From Escarpia spicata (lineage: Eukaryota > Annelida > Polychaeta > Sabellida > Siboglinidae), in NCBI GenBank assembly GCA_963995525.1, contig OZ023214.1, forward strand, positions 17,506,088 through 17,570,087: a stretch of DNA of 64,000 nt. The letters are read 5' to 3'. A program made the translations under genes and the position numbers. The notes beneath the pieces were generated by a model. The model saw nothing but the letters and a program-made list of their open reading frames with translations, was not told the origin of the DNA and searched no databases. Below, piece by piece: positions 1 through 27,061 of this stretch; positions within the stretch are counted from its first letter, which is position 1; every line of letters begins with the position of its first letter.

Positions 1-778
1 GGATAGGAAATAGGTAGAAAACCGCCCGTTTGGCAATGGTTAGCTACACTAGATCGGAACTGCTAGGTCGACGCCTGTATGTTTGACATCGTTAGATCCC
101 TCGATAGGCAAAACTGGAACGGAATTAATAAGTAGAAGACTGTACATTTGACATAGTTAGGCAACACTGAAACGGAATAAAAATAGCAGAAACCCGCACG
201 TTTGGTAACGTTAAGCGACAATGGAGTGGCATTACAAACGGTGTAACACTGAGTGTCTGTGGTGCTATTCGTACAAAACGTGGCAATTGATCATTGACAT
301 ATTCAACTAAATCTATTGTAAGTGTATAAAGTGATGCAAACAGCTCTGACCATGCGTGAGGGCATGCCCCCTATTAAGACGAAATAATCATCCTGAAAGT
401 GACCCACCCTCAAAGGGTAAACAGTAGACCTACCTCGTCTACCCTGCCAATGAATGCCAGATTTTCTTAAAAGTAAGGCATTTTAACGAGACATCAAGGG
501 GCCTGGTTTGAAGAAGATATAGCGTTCTGTAATTGAAAGATTTGTGGTGTCTGCCTTAGGTAAACATCGACATGAACCGCCCGTACACATACAACTGACA
601 GGACTCGTGTAAGTGCACGCGTGTGCGTTGTTTACGGGTACGGACAGGCCATGTATGTTTGGCCACGCACAATAGACCTACGCCTGCAACGACGAGATAT
701 GACGCGCGTATTACAAAGGCATAAGTAAAAAGAACCTGGACAAACAAACAGGCTCTAAACATTTACGACGACTTGTTA
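1..778. other. Intergenic, nothing recognised
   Basis: No credible ORF, RNA gene or repeat structure was seen. Confidence 0.5.
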
Positions 779-785
779 ACATACA

Positions 786-845
<60 letters not shown>

Positions 846-1098
846 ATAACATTATATATATTTATATATAAATATATATATATATAATATACACACATAT
901 GTACATATGGGTTATTACGCTAACACACAGTATATATATATATATATATATAAATGTATATATATATATATATATATATACATATACTGTGAGCGCGTGT
1001 GTGTTTATATTTGTTTATTTGTTTACCTGTGCGTGCGGGTACGTGTTTGTACGTGTGTACGTTTGTATGCGTGTGCATGTGCGTATGTGTGCGTGACA
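779..1098. repeat. Compound microsatellite (TACA)n, (TA)n, then alternating GT/GC
   Basis: TACA repeats at 781-812 pass into TA-rich tracts to about 985. A purine/pyrimidine-alternating GTGCGTGT-type stretch follows to 1098. Several small open frames here are products of the repeat. Confidence 0.9.
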
Positions 1099-1399
1099 AC
1101 AATGTATATGTACTCATTAAACTGATGCTGATAGTTTTTTCGTCTTGGCAACAATTGTACAATAAAAAAATGTCTCGATAATTCTACGTTTGTTCTACAA
1201 TTCATCATTTGGTTTGCGATATATTGCATGCGTTTTTATAATTTTCCGCTGAACTTTTTACATGAGAGAGTTTAACAGCCGTGAAGAAAATTACGTTCGT
1301 ACTCAGCCACCTGGTAGTTCGACATCCCTGGACAAACGCTAAACGGCTCGCTAATAAACACCGAAACAGAGCTATCACGTATCGCAAGTCCGGCCCATA

Positions 1400-1850
1400 A
1401 ATCTCAATACGTGGTCGGTGTTTGCCGAGGCGAGGCACGGTTAGCGTTTGTCGTGTGCTCGTCAGACACGCGCGATGAGCGTTGGCAACGCGGCGTCACT
1501 ACACGCGCATTACACACGTCCTACGCGCGCAGTCAGCGCATGAATATCGATAACGAGAATCCCGCCTTGTGCGGTGCCGCGATTGGTCAACCGGCGACGG
1601 CGACGTCATCACTGTGAGGAACCGGGAAATCTATTTCGGTGGCGCCGTGTAGTAGTTCCCTGGAATCGACGGCTGCGTCATTACGCGCTACTCGGTGCCG
1701 CCGCTGGAAGCTGCTAGGGCGTAGGGGCTGAGCTATATCCGTTGCGCCGGTGATGATGAAACCTAAGATAGGCTGGCGTGAGTAAGACTCGGGCCGCACG
1801 CGCCGTGGAGAACTGACACGTTAAGTCGGGTATATAAACGATAGTGACCG
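1400..1850. promoter_or_regulatory. CpG-rich interval upstream of the candidate promoter
   Basis: CG dinucleotides are much denser here than in the flanks (runs such as ACGCGCGATG and TACGCGCGCAG). The interval ends at the TATA box. It has no convincing coding frame. Confidence 0.35.
1831..1838 (+). promoter_or_regulatory. TATA box of a candidate promoter
   Basis: TATATAAA lies at the edge of a CpG-rich interval (about 1400-1850). A first-exon-like segment ending in a consensus splice donor follows. Position and strand would suit the RGK transcript, but the link is an inference. Confidence 0.4.
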
Positions 1851-1861
1851 CGAAGTCCCGG

Positions 1862-2084
1862 CAGACAAGAGTGCAACCAGCGATATAGCTAACATCTCAC
1901 TAGGGCAGCCATGCTGCATCCGTGACAACGCGTTCTCTCTGTGCGAGTCCGTTTTCTTCGACGACGTTCAACAAGCGAACTTCTTCGTTGGACTTGTGTA
2001 TTGTGACTACTGAACTGCAACATAACTCTACGACGGACACTACCGGTGTAGCTTAGATAGGCTTCAACGGAGGACCCTAACAGT
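1862..2084 (+). other. Candidate 5' untranslated exon
   Basis: The segment starts about 30 bp after the TATA box and ends at CAGT/GTGAGT (donor 2085-2090). It has no long reading frame. A five-codon upstream ORF (ATG at 1911, stop at 1923) is visible. If spliced to the acceptor at 12167 it would be the 5'UTR exon of the RGK gene, leaving a 10.1-kb intron. Both start and linkage are predictions. Confidence 0.35.
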
Positions 2085-2090
2085 GTGAGT

Positions 2091-4980
2091 ACACGGTTCG
2101 TAGTTATGTTCTCACGTGGTTTGTTTCAGATGTTTTGCAACAGCATACTTGTGTGCACTTTTGTGGTATGACTTCGTGTACTGTTTGCGACAGTATTCCT
2201 TTTGATAACTTGCAAAATGTTGTATGCAACTGTGAAGTGTAACGCACATGGGTGTGTCTAAGGGTTTCGTTTAACAACGATTTAACAATTTCTATTGTAG
2301 CAGTGTCCTTGTGGTGTGTGGACAAGGAACCACGTATCTTGCCGATAGTCCGATGGTTCGTGAACACACACAGTTCCTAGCTATCCTAATGGTTCAGCCC
2401 TAGTCTGGTTCGTCTGTTTCACTTGCATGTAACATCGTCATGCATATTCAGCACTAACTAGTTCCATTCCTTAAGGATCCTTAGAAATGAGTATCACTTA
2501 ATGTCGTCGCGTTGATTATACAAGTCTCCAGTGTCGTCAACGGTCAATCCACCACCTTTTACACACTCTCCGTGGCTCACTCACGTATATGAACCCTTTC
2601 CTTGCACGTTGTATCAACTATAATATACACGTTGTTACTCTAATATGTCATCCTTGCGTTAAGTTCACGCCGTATCACAAATGGGTTATCACTATTTTAT
2701 ATTTTGTACGGAGCGGCCCTGTGTTGATCATGCTGTAAACATGCGCTATAAGTGGTCATTGTTTACTATACAGCAAACGCCATTGTTAATCAGAATCGAT
2801 ACCTCCCTCGACGCTGACACGTACTACGCAATTACTATTCTTCGCTGGACGGCAATGCAAGGCTTGCTACGTTCCTCCCCGGTTCCCCGCAACTCCTTCA
2901 GCGGTCGATGTTTCTTTCTCGGTCCTGCCGAGGATGCATTTCCGTGGTACCCGTATATAGATCCCGTCCGCCTGCCCGCCCGCCATTCCTCGCCGTCTGA
3001 CGCTGTCCATCATGTCGCTGGCATCAGGACACCATAGGCGTCGTAAATCCACCGGTCAGCCCTTTGGGCCGCCCGGCATCCAACTCCCGTCGGGCCGCTG
3101 GTTCTGTCCGGGCCGGCGCTTTCCCGAAAACCAGGAGAGCATTACGAAAATGCATGTCAATAGATATTTAAGCCTGCTAAATAATAAATATTGGCGCCAT
3201 CGAAACTCAGCAGGCTGAGTTCACCAACAGACGTTGGATGACTACTGGCCCAAATATGTAGTAATATAAATACAATTATAAAAATACAATTAACTACTAT
3301 ATATGTGTTTTATTGTTTATTATTGGACATTTATGTGTACAACAAACACCTGCTGAATACACCATGCTAGTCTGATATGCGGGCAGATATGCTTCTGAGA
3401 AATACGAAGCTCAGTAATTCGTCCGCTACAATTTCCAGAACAATGGAGACATTTGCTGTCTTGTTGAGGTGGCATAATTGATCACGTGGAGCTAACCCAC
3501 GGACATTCGGTATTTTGACTTGACGCGAGCAAGCTCTAAAACGACCTTTCTGTGGAATATGTCGTGGTTAGCAGACACATTAAGGTTTCCACTACTATCG
3601 TGTAGAGCGGCAGGTACTTCACAAAGTTCTCTCTGTTCAGCAACTCTGTAACAGCGGGGAGAATGGGCAACAACCATAGAACAACTGTCGCCTCGTTGTT
3701 GTAGATGTAGCAGTCGATTTCGGGGTGGAGTTCTCGAAATGCCAAATCTATGGCGATATTGAGTAGAGCAGACATTGGCCCACCATCGTTATGTCCTCTA
3801 TGGCATAGCTTCAGTCGATACCAACATCACTTGCTTGAGCAGCTCCTGGTGGATCCGTCAACAAGCTGCTCATGAAGCTTGATCGGTTTCAGGTTTATCT
3901 CCACTCCCCTTCTGGCAGCGCGCGCGAGCTGAGGACCCTCGCTGTCCATCCGCTATGCGTCACTCACAACAGTCTCGTAGAAGGTGACGAATGAATCATT
4001 AACCCTTTAGTGGATGATTTATTTCAACTTTTCCAATAATTTGTTTTCACCACCTATGTTATAATGTTGTATTCAACAGACCATATACAGAAACAAATTA
4101 TGAGCTAAATATTTATATACACTAACTTGATATGGCAGCAGTGATTTTGCATTGATGGTAGTTTTTTTGTGTCAAATACGGCAATAGACCAAGCAAATTA
4201 TAAAACTGGTACGTTGCTTCAGGGCAACAAGGTCCAACAAGGGAGCACTCCTCCAGTCGCGTGTGGAGAACTCTGGTCGTGTCACGTATAGTCGTGACAG
4301 GCAGAACTGGTGTTTGTGAAACACGGTGGGTAAGAGTGAGGGCGCAGCATAGGTCTTCCAGATCTCGATTCGAAGGGAGTAGTAAACGTCATGATCGTTG
4401 AGCACGCTGAAGTGCTGTCTACCAGCGTGCCCCTCTTTTGCCCAGGTTTTTATTTGCTGGTAAAATAGCGTAGCAGTTGTCACAACTTTCGAGTTGCACG
4501 GCCATCAAGATTCCAACAGAAGCTTCAGCGTGTTCGGTGATGAGTGGGCCGGATTATCGTGTTTTCTCCTTGCCTGCGAGTGCACCGGTTCATCGATGAA
4601 CTCCTTCTTGTCAAGTCTTGGAGATCCTCGTTATTGCTATTACTTGGCTCGCCATCTTCCGCTGACTCTTCATGGTTTCCATCGTCAGGCCGTACCCGTT
4701 CCAGCCCTTGGCTCCAAAAGCCCCTTTCGCCGTCTTAAGGTATATATAGTAGCTGTCTTGTCTATCCCGTATATAGTTGGAATGGCGTGTCCGCAGCAGG
4801 TCTCGCCATCAGGATATACACACAATAACATCGACATAAAAATTTGTTTTTAACTTATAGGAGCGTACCCATATATTTCAAACGGGTCCCTGTATATTGT
4901 AGGCCCATAGCATGGATGATGGAAAGCATTTTGATGAAATTGTGTCATATGTAAAAGTTTCAGCCGGAGCCTCAGCTCCT
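2091..4980. other. Non-coding stretch (putative intron 1, part), little recognised
   Basis: No real gene was seen. A GC-rich patch at 2940-3130 contains a fragment (CATAGGCGTCGTA) that recurs inverted near 5650, probably a worn dispersed repeat. Confidence 0.4.
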
Positions 4981-4985
4981 GTCTA

Positions 4986-5190
4986 TCGGACTGGCATGGG
5001 AAGAAGGGGGGGGGGGGGTGGCGGTGGGAGTGCTATTGGAGATTGTTCGCAGTGACGTTCCAGATGTTTTCAGGAGTCGCAATCAACCTGTGGATGATGT
5101 CGGACATGACATGGGAAGACGAGGGGGTGGGGGGGGGGGGGGGGAGAAGAGCTATTATATATTTTTCGCGGTGATGTTGCGCCTACATCC
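4986..5190. repeat. Diverged 114-bp direct duplication with G-runs
   Basis: Two copies start TCGGACTGGCATGGGAAG (4986) and TCGGACATGACATGGGAAG (5100). Each is followed by a G-run of 12 or more and then a related TTCGC(A/G)GTGA segment. Confidence 0.65.
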
Positions 5191-5534
5191 ATTATAGTAC
5201 CCCAGCTTATGGGCCTAGATTTTCATATGGATCATACAAGAGAGCGGGACTTGGCTACGCCCCTGACCTACACATTGTTCCGAACATACACCATCTGGGC
5301 ACTTCAAATAAAGCACAGTGTCTGAATGAACGTTTTAGAAATAGAAAAATTTGGTTAGGAGTTAGCTATATGATAAAAACACCGATCAGTAACAAAGTAA
5401 GTTAAGGAAATGGTCTTTATAAGTGCACACAGGTTAAATAATGTCCACCTGAAGAGAGCCACACGAGGGTAGCTTTCGACGACTCTATCGTTTAGAGTCT
5501 TAATTGTACGTGGGCTCCTGCCCTTCGGGCCGCT

Positions 5535-5609
5535 GATGCCGGGTAGATGCCGGGTAGATGCCGGGTAGATGCCGGGTAGATGCCGGGTAGATGCCGGGTA
5601 TGCCGGGTA
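5535..5609. repeat. 11-bp minisatellite (GATGCCGGGTA)n, 6.8 copies
   Basis: Six perfect units and one partial unit, inside a larger dispersed-repeat fragment. Confidence 0.9.
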
Positions 5610-5680
5610 GGACCTCCGGGCCGCCCGGAATCAATGTCGGGTCCGGGTCGATACGACGCCTATGCAGGACACACGGAACA

Positions 5681-5775
5681 GTTGGTTTCCCATCGGCGGA
5701 CATGTTAACGGTATGTCTGATTATACCAAAAATAGACCTAGACAAATCAGAAACTTCTTCACCGCCATTATCGTT
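5681..5775. repeat. Dispersed repeat copy 1
   Basis: It shares CATGTTAACG, GTCTGATTATA and AACTTCT in the same order and spacing with 6266-6362, so the two are diverged direct copies of one element. Confidence 0.6.
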
Positions 5776-6265
5776 ACTAATATACTGAAGTCAGGATACA
5801 ATCCTATACCTCCACCTGCATTTAAACGCAAGCATGTACGATGTCCATCAATATGGACAAAAATAGCCATGTGATACTGCGCCAACAAGTGTTATGGTAG
5901 ATAAGTTGCACCAAATGCATCCGCCTATGAAACATTTGAAATATGTACTATTTCAATGCAAATGCATTCTACCGGTGACCTTTGTGATATAAATAATTAT
6001 CTTCTAAATTCCTAAATTACAATTTACTAGGTCCTTTATTCATGACCACAGAAGTCTGCCTTAACGCGAACATCACGCCACGTGTTTTCCACTGCAACGT
6101 CCTTTCTATATCCTATACCCAGAGTAAGGTTTGTAACGTCGCCTACTTTATTTGGCACCCTCAGACAAAGGGTCGTAGATTCCCGGCGACAGCGACATGT
6201 GTTAGCCGCCCTAGTGCCCGATAGAAGGCAAGGAAGTCAGCCGAACTGGGCGTACGGGCATATGA

Positions 6266-6362
6266 TACAGTTAGTTTTCCCATTGGCGACCATGTTAACG
6301 TTTTGTCTGATTATAAGAAAACGTGACCTACAAAAAACTTCTCACCTGCTGTTATCATCATC
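6266..6362. repeat. Dispersed repeat copy 2
   Basis: Diverged direct copy of 5681-5775 (shared CATGTTAACG, GTCTGATTATA). Confidence 0.6.
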
Positions 6363-6389
6363 TCTTCGACATGCTGATTGAGTTTAGTC

Positions 6390-7374
6390 AAAATCTAATA
6401 TTTCTAGCTCTCGTAAAATGTGTGACACCCGACAATATTTACGAATGCCGGCAAGCATTACTCCGCCAAAAGGTCAAACAGACAAATTGCTGCCAATATC
6501 CTTCCGCTTATTCAAATCATCTAGAAATCCACCATTTTACAGTCAATACCTTCTACAATCACACCTGGAAATATGACTACTCAAATGCATTTATGTCAGA
6601 GTATGACAGTGGATTTTGTAAAAAAAAAAAATTCTCAAAAATACACTGCACTTCTTTCGATGTCTGAAGTCTAACTGTGTCATGGGCCCGTACACGATAG
6701 CTTATCTAACGCGGCTTGTACCAAGGCCGATATGGAATATATGTGCATCCGGTTTATTCCTCACATAGAGAGCAACAGTTACGGATACGTAAACGGTGAA
6801 AGACATTCTGCTACTTGCACTTGTAAATAAACAAACAAACAAATAAATATATGGTACAATACAATCTGTAATGGCAAAAGCTATGACGGAACACTACACA
6901 AACGCCAATCATTAATATTTTTATTCTTTCCTCTGAAATTTGATAGAGCCTATGTAACTTAATGCGAGTGTGTTATTAAGTACAGCTGTATTTCGCGTGT
7001 CTATTTGAAGCATGAGAGGTATATCGTGAAGTATACATCACGTGCATGCTGGCAGTATGTTGCGTGTTTGAGAGTAAATAGGCCACACGACCTTACACGC
7101 TTCGCCCCAGCGTACGCTCGCTTATCGCCACCTCGCTCGGCCGTGTGCCGAACGCCAACTATTGCTTGCGTCTTTAATTTGCAATCGGCTGAGGCCCGCT
7201 GCCAGCGAATGTTGAATGCGATTACCAGATGTAGTCATACAGCGGGTTATCGGAGAAATAGATACCATCAAACAGCGCTTTGATAGAGCTATAGAAAGGT
7301 CGGACTTGCAAATTAACCACGCGTGGTCATCACGTTATCAGTTCGGTCACGAATGGGAGGTGAACGACATTGTG
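6390..7374. other. Non-coding, nothing recognised
   Basis: Short A-run at 6620-6630 and ACAA repeats at 6830-6845; no gene seen. Confidence 0.4.
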
Positions 7375-7678
7375 TCGTGAAATGTGCCGTACGTGATTGT
7401 ATGGGGACTTTATAATACGTGACAGTGGCTATATCGTACAAAGAGTAGGTGGAACGTGTTATACGTGACAGTAGGTTGAATGTATGGTACGTGACAGTAG
7501 GTAAAATGTGTCGTACATGACAGTAGGGGAAATGCATTGTACGTGAGATATATGGAATTGTTGTGTGCGTGACAGTAATGAAGACTACATGACAGTAATG
7601 GAGGCTACATGACAGTAATGGAGGCTACATGACAGTAATGGAGGCTACATGACAGTAATGGAGGCTACATGACAGTAA
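7375..7678. repeat. Minisatellite: diverged ~31-bp units, then 20-bp units
   Basis: From 7571 the unit GACAGTAATGGAGGCTACAT repeats 5.4 times almost perfectly. Upstream, TACGTGACAGTAGG recurs with a longer, less regular spacing of about 31 bp, so the short unit looks like a recent expansion of the same motif. Confidence 0.85.
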
Positions 7679-7689
7679 GTGGCAATAAG

Positions 7690-8940
7690 ATACGGTATTC
7701 GATTTATTTTGTAAAACCTATTCTTGCACTTCATTTGAGGCTGATCTCATACAGACATTTTGCTGACCGACTGAAAGTTTCGCTGACGTATTTCGCTGTC
7801 AAAACCAATTTCCCATAATGTTGACTCGGTGTCACCTTCAGCATTCAGCATAACGTATTACGTTACTAATTAACGTTTTGTACTGCTTTAGTAATTTCAA
7901 CAACTATGTCCAACACGTGTTTCCGCCTTTCTTTAATTTACATTACCATCCTTACGTATCAAACCAACGTAACTATTCAACACAATCGATTCCTATTTCG
8001 AAACTGTGCTCACGGAAAAGTCTAGCACGCCATTGCAATAATAGGTATATGGTATAACGCTCACTCACGTAACATGCAAGTCATATTTACAGCTGTCAAT
8101 CACAAGTGTTTCTTTCTAATGGTAATACCAGATTAGAAAATAATATGAAGGAAGATCTTTATAAAAAGATGTATGTTTGTTATCTTCGCCAACAAGAGCG
8201 TTCCATCTGGCCGCTTATCTATTAGAATAAAACAGCGCCATTGCGTTTAAGGAGCTCTTTCCTTCGCTCTCGTAGTCAAGACGGCGTACTCAGTTGAATA
8301 CGTACTCAAAAAGTTTTATAATCACCGTGAGCACGGATTCTCCGGTGAGCATGAAATCTCGAGTCTGAGCATGGAGTTGTGTATGAGCACCGAGTACGCT
8401 TTGTAACCTCAGACCTAGGTGCTCCGTCTTTCTCGTTTTTTCCAACGAATATATTTTAAACCGTCGCTAACGTGAAGTTATCGCCTTGTTTGTGTCTTTG
8501 ATATTCGTGACACCGCAATCAACAGTCCGGTGGAACGCTTCTATCGAAATTATTAATTTCCTGTTTACGCGTTCAGCGCCCCATCAGCCTTACTATCGGG
8601 ATCGATATTCGGTGACAATCTCTTTGCTGGTCTGCATGGTGTTAAGCACTTGCCACCTGAGTGACCGAGGCTATATGAAGCCAGTCGCCAGCCCTCTGTT
8701 TGCCGTGTAATTACGTCAAGTTTGCCTCTCCAAGTTGAGCCGTAGCATCGCACTCCAATTATTCGTTATCAACATGCGAGTAAATGCAATACCCTTCAAC
8801 TGGTGTGACTTGCTGCAGGTCCGCCATAGGTTAGTCTCCGTCGCGTGTGAATTATGCGTGCTGTAATATATAATAAATTGCTGATCCATTCATCAGTTAT
8901 AATTATGTAGATACTGCATTAAGACTGCTAGTTATAAGGA
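7690..8940. other. Non-coding, nothing recognised
   Basis: No credible ORF or repeat. GAGCA motifs repeat loosely at 8325-8395. Confidence 0.4.
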
Positions 8941-8944
8941 AATA

Positions 8945-9310
8945 ATGTCACACAATTACTACTATTAACGTCACACGGACACTGGTTACACTCTGGTATC
9001 ACAAGAAAACTGGTTGATATCGACGCAACGCAATAACTGGTCGTTTGTGACGTCACACAACACATAGGTGGTCGTTGTTGATGACGTCACACAACACATG
9101 ATTGCCCGTTGTTGATGACGTCACACAAAACGTTTTTTAATTACGTCATTTAATAACTAGTTATTGCTGATGTGATGTAATCGTTGTTTTTTCTTATGTC
9201 ACCATACTTGGTTGTTATTGACGCCATATAATACTTGGACACTAGCTGGTACGCACAATAAGTGATGTTGATGTCATATGCAATAACTGGTTGTTATTCA
9301 CGGCACGTAA
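8945..9310. repeat. Degenerate tandem repeat rich in CRE sites
   Basis: Perfect TGACGTCA octamers lie at 9048, 9082 and 9116, spaced exactly 34 bp apart, each followed by CACAA. A related TTACGTCA lies at 9141. Flanking sequence repeats AATAACTGGTTGTTATTGACG-like units out to about 9310. The octamer is the palindromic CREB/ATF site. The array sits in the putative RGK 5'UTR intron. Confidence 0.75.
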
Positions 9311-9688
9311 TACCAGGTTATCACTGTAGCGTCGCGCAGCCATTTATTATTACTGATTTCACACAATTTGACATATATCACAGTTTTATTTCGATAGAAG
9401 GCGTTGCACGAATCAGTGTTTTGTTGACCAATGATCGATTTGCAACTTTGTTTTGTACGTCTGAGACCGCTGGTCGATGATCCGCCAGTTTCGACAATAT
9501 CGTTTGTAACAACGTCCCACGATGTAGGTTTGTAACTTAAGCGGGAATTGATCGAAGCAGGGCGCACATGTCTTTGCCACGGGTAGCAAAAGATCACACG
9601 CAGGAGGGAAATGCGTAACGTGCGAGGGACTCGCTAACTCTAGAGAAGGATACTCTGAAATAAACCGTCATCGCAATATCCTAGTAGG

Positions 9689-9869
9689 GTTTTGGAACCT
9701 CACTATCAAGGTCACGCTAGGGGCTGGGCCAAACTGACCTGAATTAAAAGGTGACCGTATTAGCATAAGTAACTTCCTAACTTTACTGTATACGTTAGTG
9801 TTACGGGAGTAATTTGCGACTGTCCTGGATGACCTTAATTGCGAGGTGCGCATAAAATCGAGGTGGCCT
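9689..9869 (-). mobile_element. pogo/mariner-type MITE, copy 1
   Basis: It shares GACCGTATTA, CTTTACTGTAT, TAATTTGCGACTGT and GGATGAC in order with the reverse complement of 38811-38998. The ends carry the GGAACCTCACTAT-type sequence of pogo/Tigger-like terminal repeats. It is non-coding. Strand is set relative to the 38.8-kb copy. Confidence 0.6.
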
Positions 9870-9874
9870 TAAAC

Positions 9875-11574
9875 CAAGTTTCGACTGTAGTCTAACGGTT
9901 TCTTTGTGGCCATTAACGACGGCTGGTCTGTGGGGTGTTGGGCAGACGGCATGTTGACAGAGATATCAAGCAGATCATCGGTCATCCTTCGTGCCGGGTC
10001 ATCTCCGTTCATGCGCGCTGTGCCGTAAGGACAACAGCCATGTCCGATGGCCATGGCGTGTAAGCTGCGAGTGTTCTCGTGGCAAGATATGTCGTCCGAA
10101 GCATAACGAGCGTGACATACGACGACCATCATCGCCTTTCCTGTGAAACAAATGTCACCTTCAGCGCCGATTTAACCCTGACGTAAAACCGGCGAGATGC
10201 ATTCAGGGTATCATTAGGAGGAAGCTTCTTACCAAAACTTACGTGCCGCAATTACCGATTATAATATCGCATGTTGTTCTGCCGTTTGCTGCGCGCGTTT
10301 CCTTTCAGTTTCCCATTAGTAGGAATACACGTAGATCGTATTCATGCGGTACGAGAATATCTTGATAAGATTAGATGGGACATACGATACGTCAGAGTAA
10401 CGTGATGTCAAGCTTAATTAGCGTTACATGGTTTACTATCTTAAGACCTTAATCTCTGTGCATTACCTTTACCTTGGCGACACGCGACCATGTGATCATC
10501 GTGCGATATGTCGGCTGTTTCTGTGACGTGGTATGTAATTGTGGCCTTATCGAAATTACGAGAACAGGTCGCAGCTTACCTTGGTATAATTGCGATTAAT
10601 TTTGGAGCAGACGATATTATTTTTAGAACGTCTAATTCTCTCAGGAAGACCGTCGTAATGCGAAACGAAACCTGAGCGAAATAAACCTGTTAATGCAACA
10701 TCAGATATACGTCTTCTAATACTGCATGATGGGTAGAGGAATGCAAATTGGAAAATACTGATTTTCACATTTTACAACCGCAATCACTTACTCACTCATT
10801 CACTCACTCACTCATCCACTTACTCGATCGTTCATGTCGGCTGCTGTATGTTAATTAGCTGGTTGCTGGCTCCAATCCACAGACGCCTCTGTCTCTCAAT
10901 GTCGTTCACCAACCTACCAGAAGTATATAAATTAATATAATACTAAATGCAACTAACCCACACCACCTATTTGACGTTCACACGTCAATTACCGGTGTTC
11001 GAAAGCAATAATCGGACATTGATACCATCGGGTAACAGAACGACGTCGCGAGGATGAAACGTTCCAGCCGGATCAGTCGGACTGGCTCGCCTTTCTATTT
11101 CGAGGAACCGACATAGATATAATCAGTGCGAAGCCTCTGAGCCATCGTGTTGCCCGAACGCTCGCCCGCGGCGATTTTTAAAGACGAGATTAATTACCAC
11201 CAGCACAGTGCACGGACATACTGAGATAGTCCATCACACCTGTGCGGTTGCTGGCAGTATCAACAACACACTGACTAGATTAATTCCGTTCAACGTCGAA
11301 ATTAGATCCACCGTGGCCAGGAACCGGATGCTACATAGTGTAGCAACGTCAAAGAGTACGTGTTTTCTCGGCGTCGTCGTGTTGAAATATAGAGCGTCTG
11401 TTTATGCGTCTACAATTTCGTCTTTCTTAATTGTGTATAGTTTGCTAACGAGATGACAGACAACACGTGGCCGTATCGTAAATCTCTTGTGAAAAGTATA
11501 TCCAAGAGCGTGACTACCTTTTGCAATATGTTCTTGTTGCTGTTACTTATAAAATAATCGTGCAGCATGGGTGG
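9875..11574. other. Non-coding, nothing recognised
   Basis: Contains a short CACTCACTCA microsatellite near 10790-10820; no gene or structured repeat otherwise. Confidence 0.4.
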
Positions 11575-11885
11575 TGCCTCTTACAGGGTGAGGTGTAGAA
11601 CTGCCTCTGTAAGTGGTGAGTTGTAGAACTGCCTCTTTAAGGGATGGGGTGTATAACTGCATATTAAGGGGTGAGGTGTAGAACTGCGTCTCTAAGGGGT
11701 GAGGTGTATAACTGCATATGTAAGGGGTGAGGTGTAGAACTGCCTCTCTAAGGGGTGAGGTGTATAACTGCATATGTAAGGGATGAGGTGTATAACTGCC
11801 TCTCTAAGGGGTGAGGTGTGGAATTGCATATGTAAGGGGTGAGGAGTAGAACTACCTCTCTAAGGGGTGAGGTGTAAAACTGCCC
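11575..11885. repeat. 29-bp minisatellite with a 58-bp dimer pattern, ~11 copies
   Basis: The unit AGGGGTGAGGTGTAGAACTG plus a 9-bp spacer repeats. Spacer types CCTCTCTAA and CATATGTAA largely alternate, giving a dimeric higher-order unit. Small frames on the minus strand are made by the repeat. Confidence 0.9.
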
Positions 11886-12179
11886 TTGTGTTTCTCTTCT
11901 ACTGCTCCCTGTTGGTAGCCTTCCCACCACATTCGTATTCTCCCGATTTTCTCAAATTCCTCTTCACGCAGTCCTGCTATATCAACAGTGGTCTTCCCAC
12001 TTTCCTGTGCCCTTGAAGCTTTTCATCTCTTTTGGACCTGCCTACAGCATCCTGTTTTTTTGTAATATACACGTTGAGCAAACTGCATCCCGATCTCTAC
12101 CATCTGTTTAACAAATACACAAAGACATTGAAAGAACCGATGTTTACGCGAGGTTTCGCTGTTGCAGAGACGAGAAGCG

Positions 12180-27061
<14,882 letters not shown>

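Noticed and set aside
7571..7678. Regular 20-bp repeats considered as a CRISPR array
   Set aside because: Units are directly adjacent with no unique spacers, in a eukaryotic genome.
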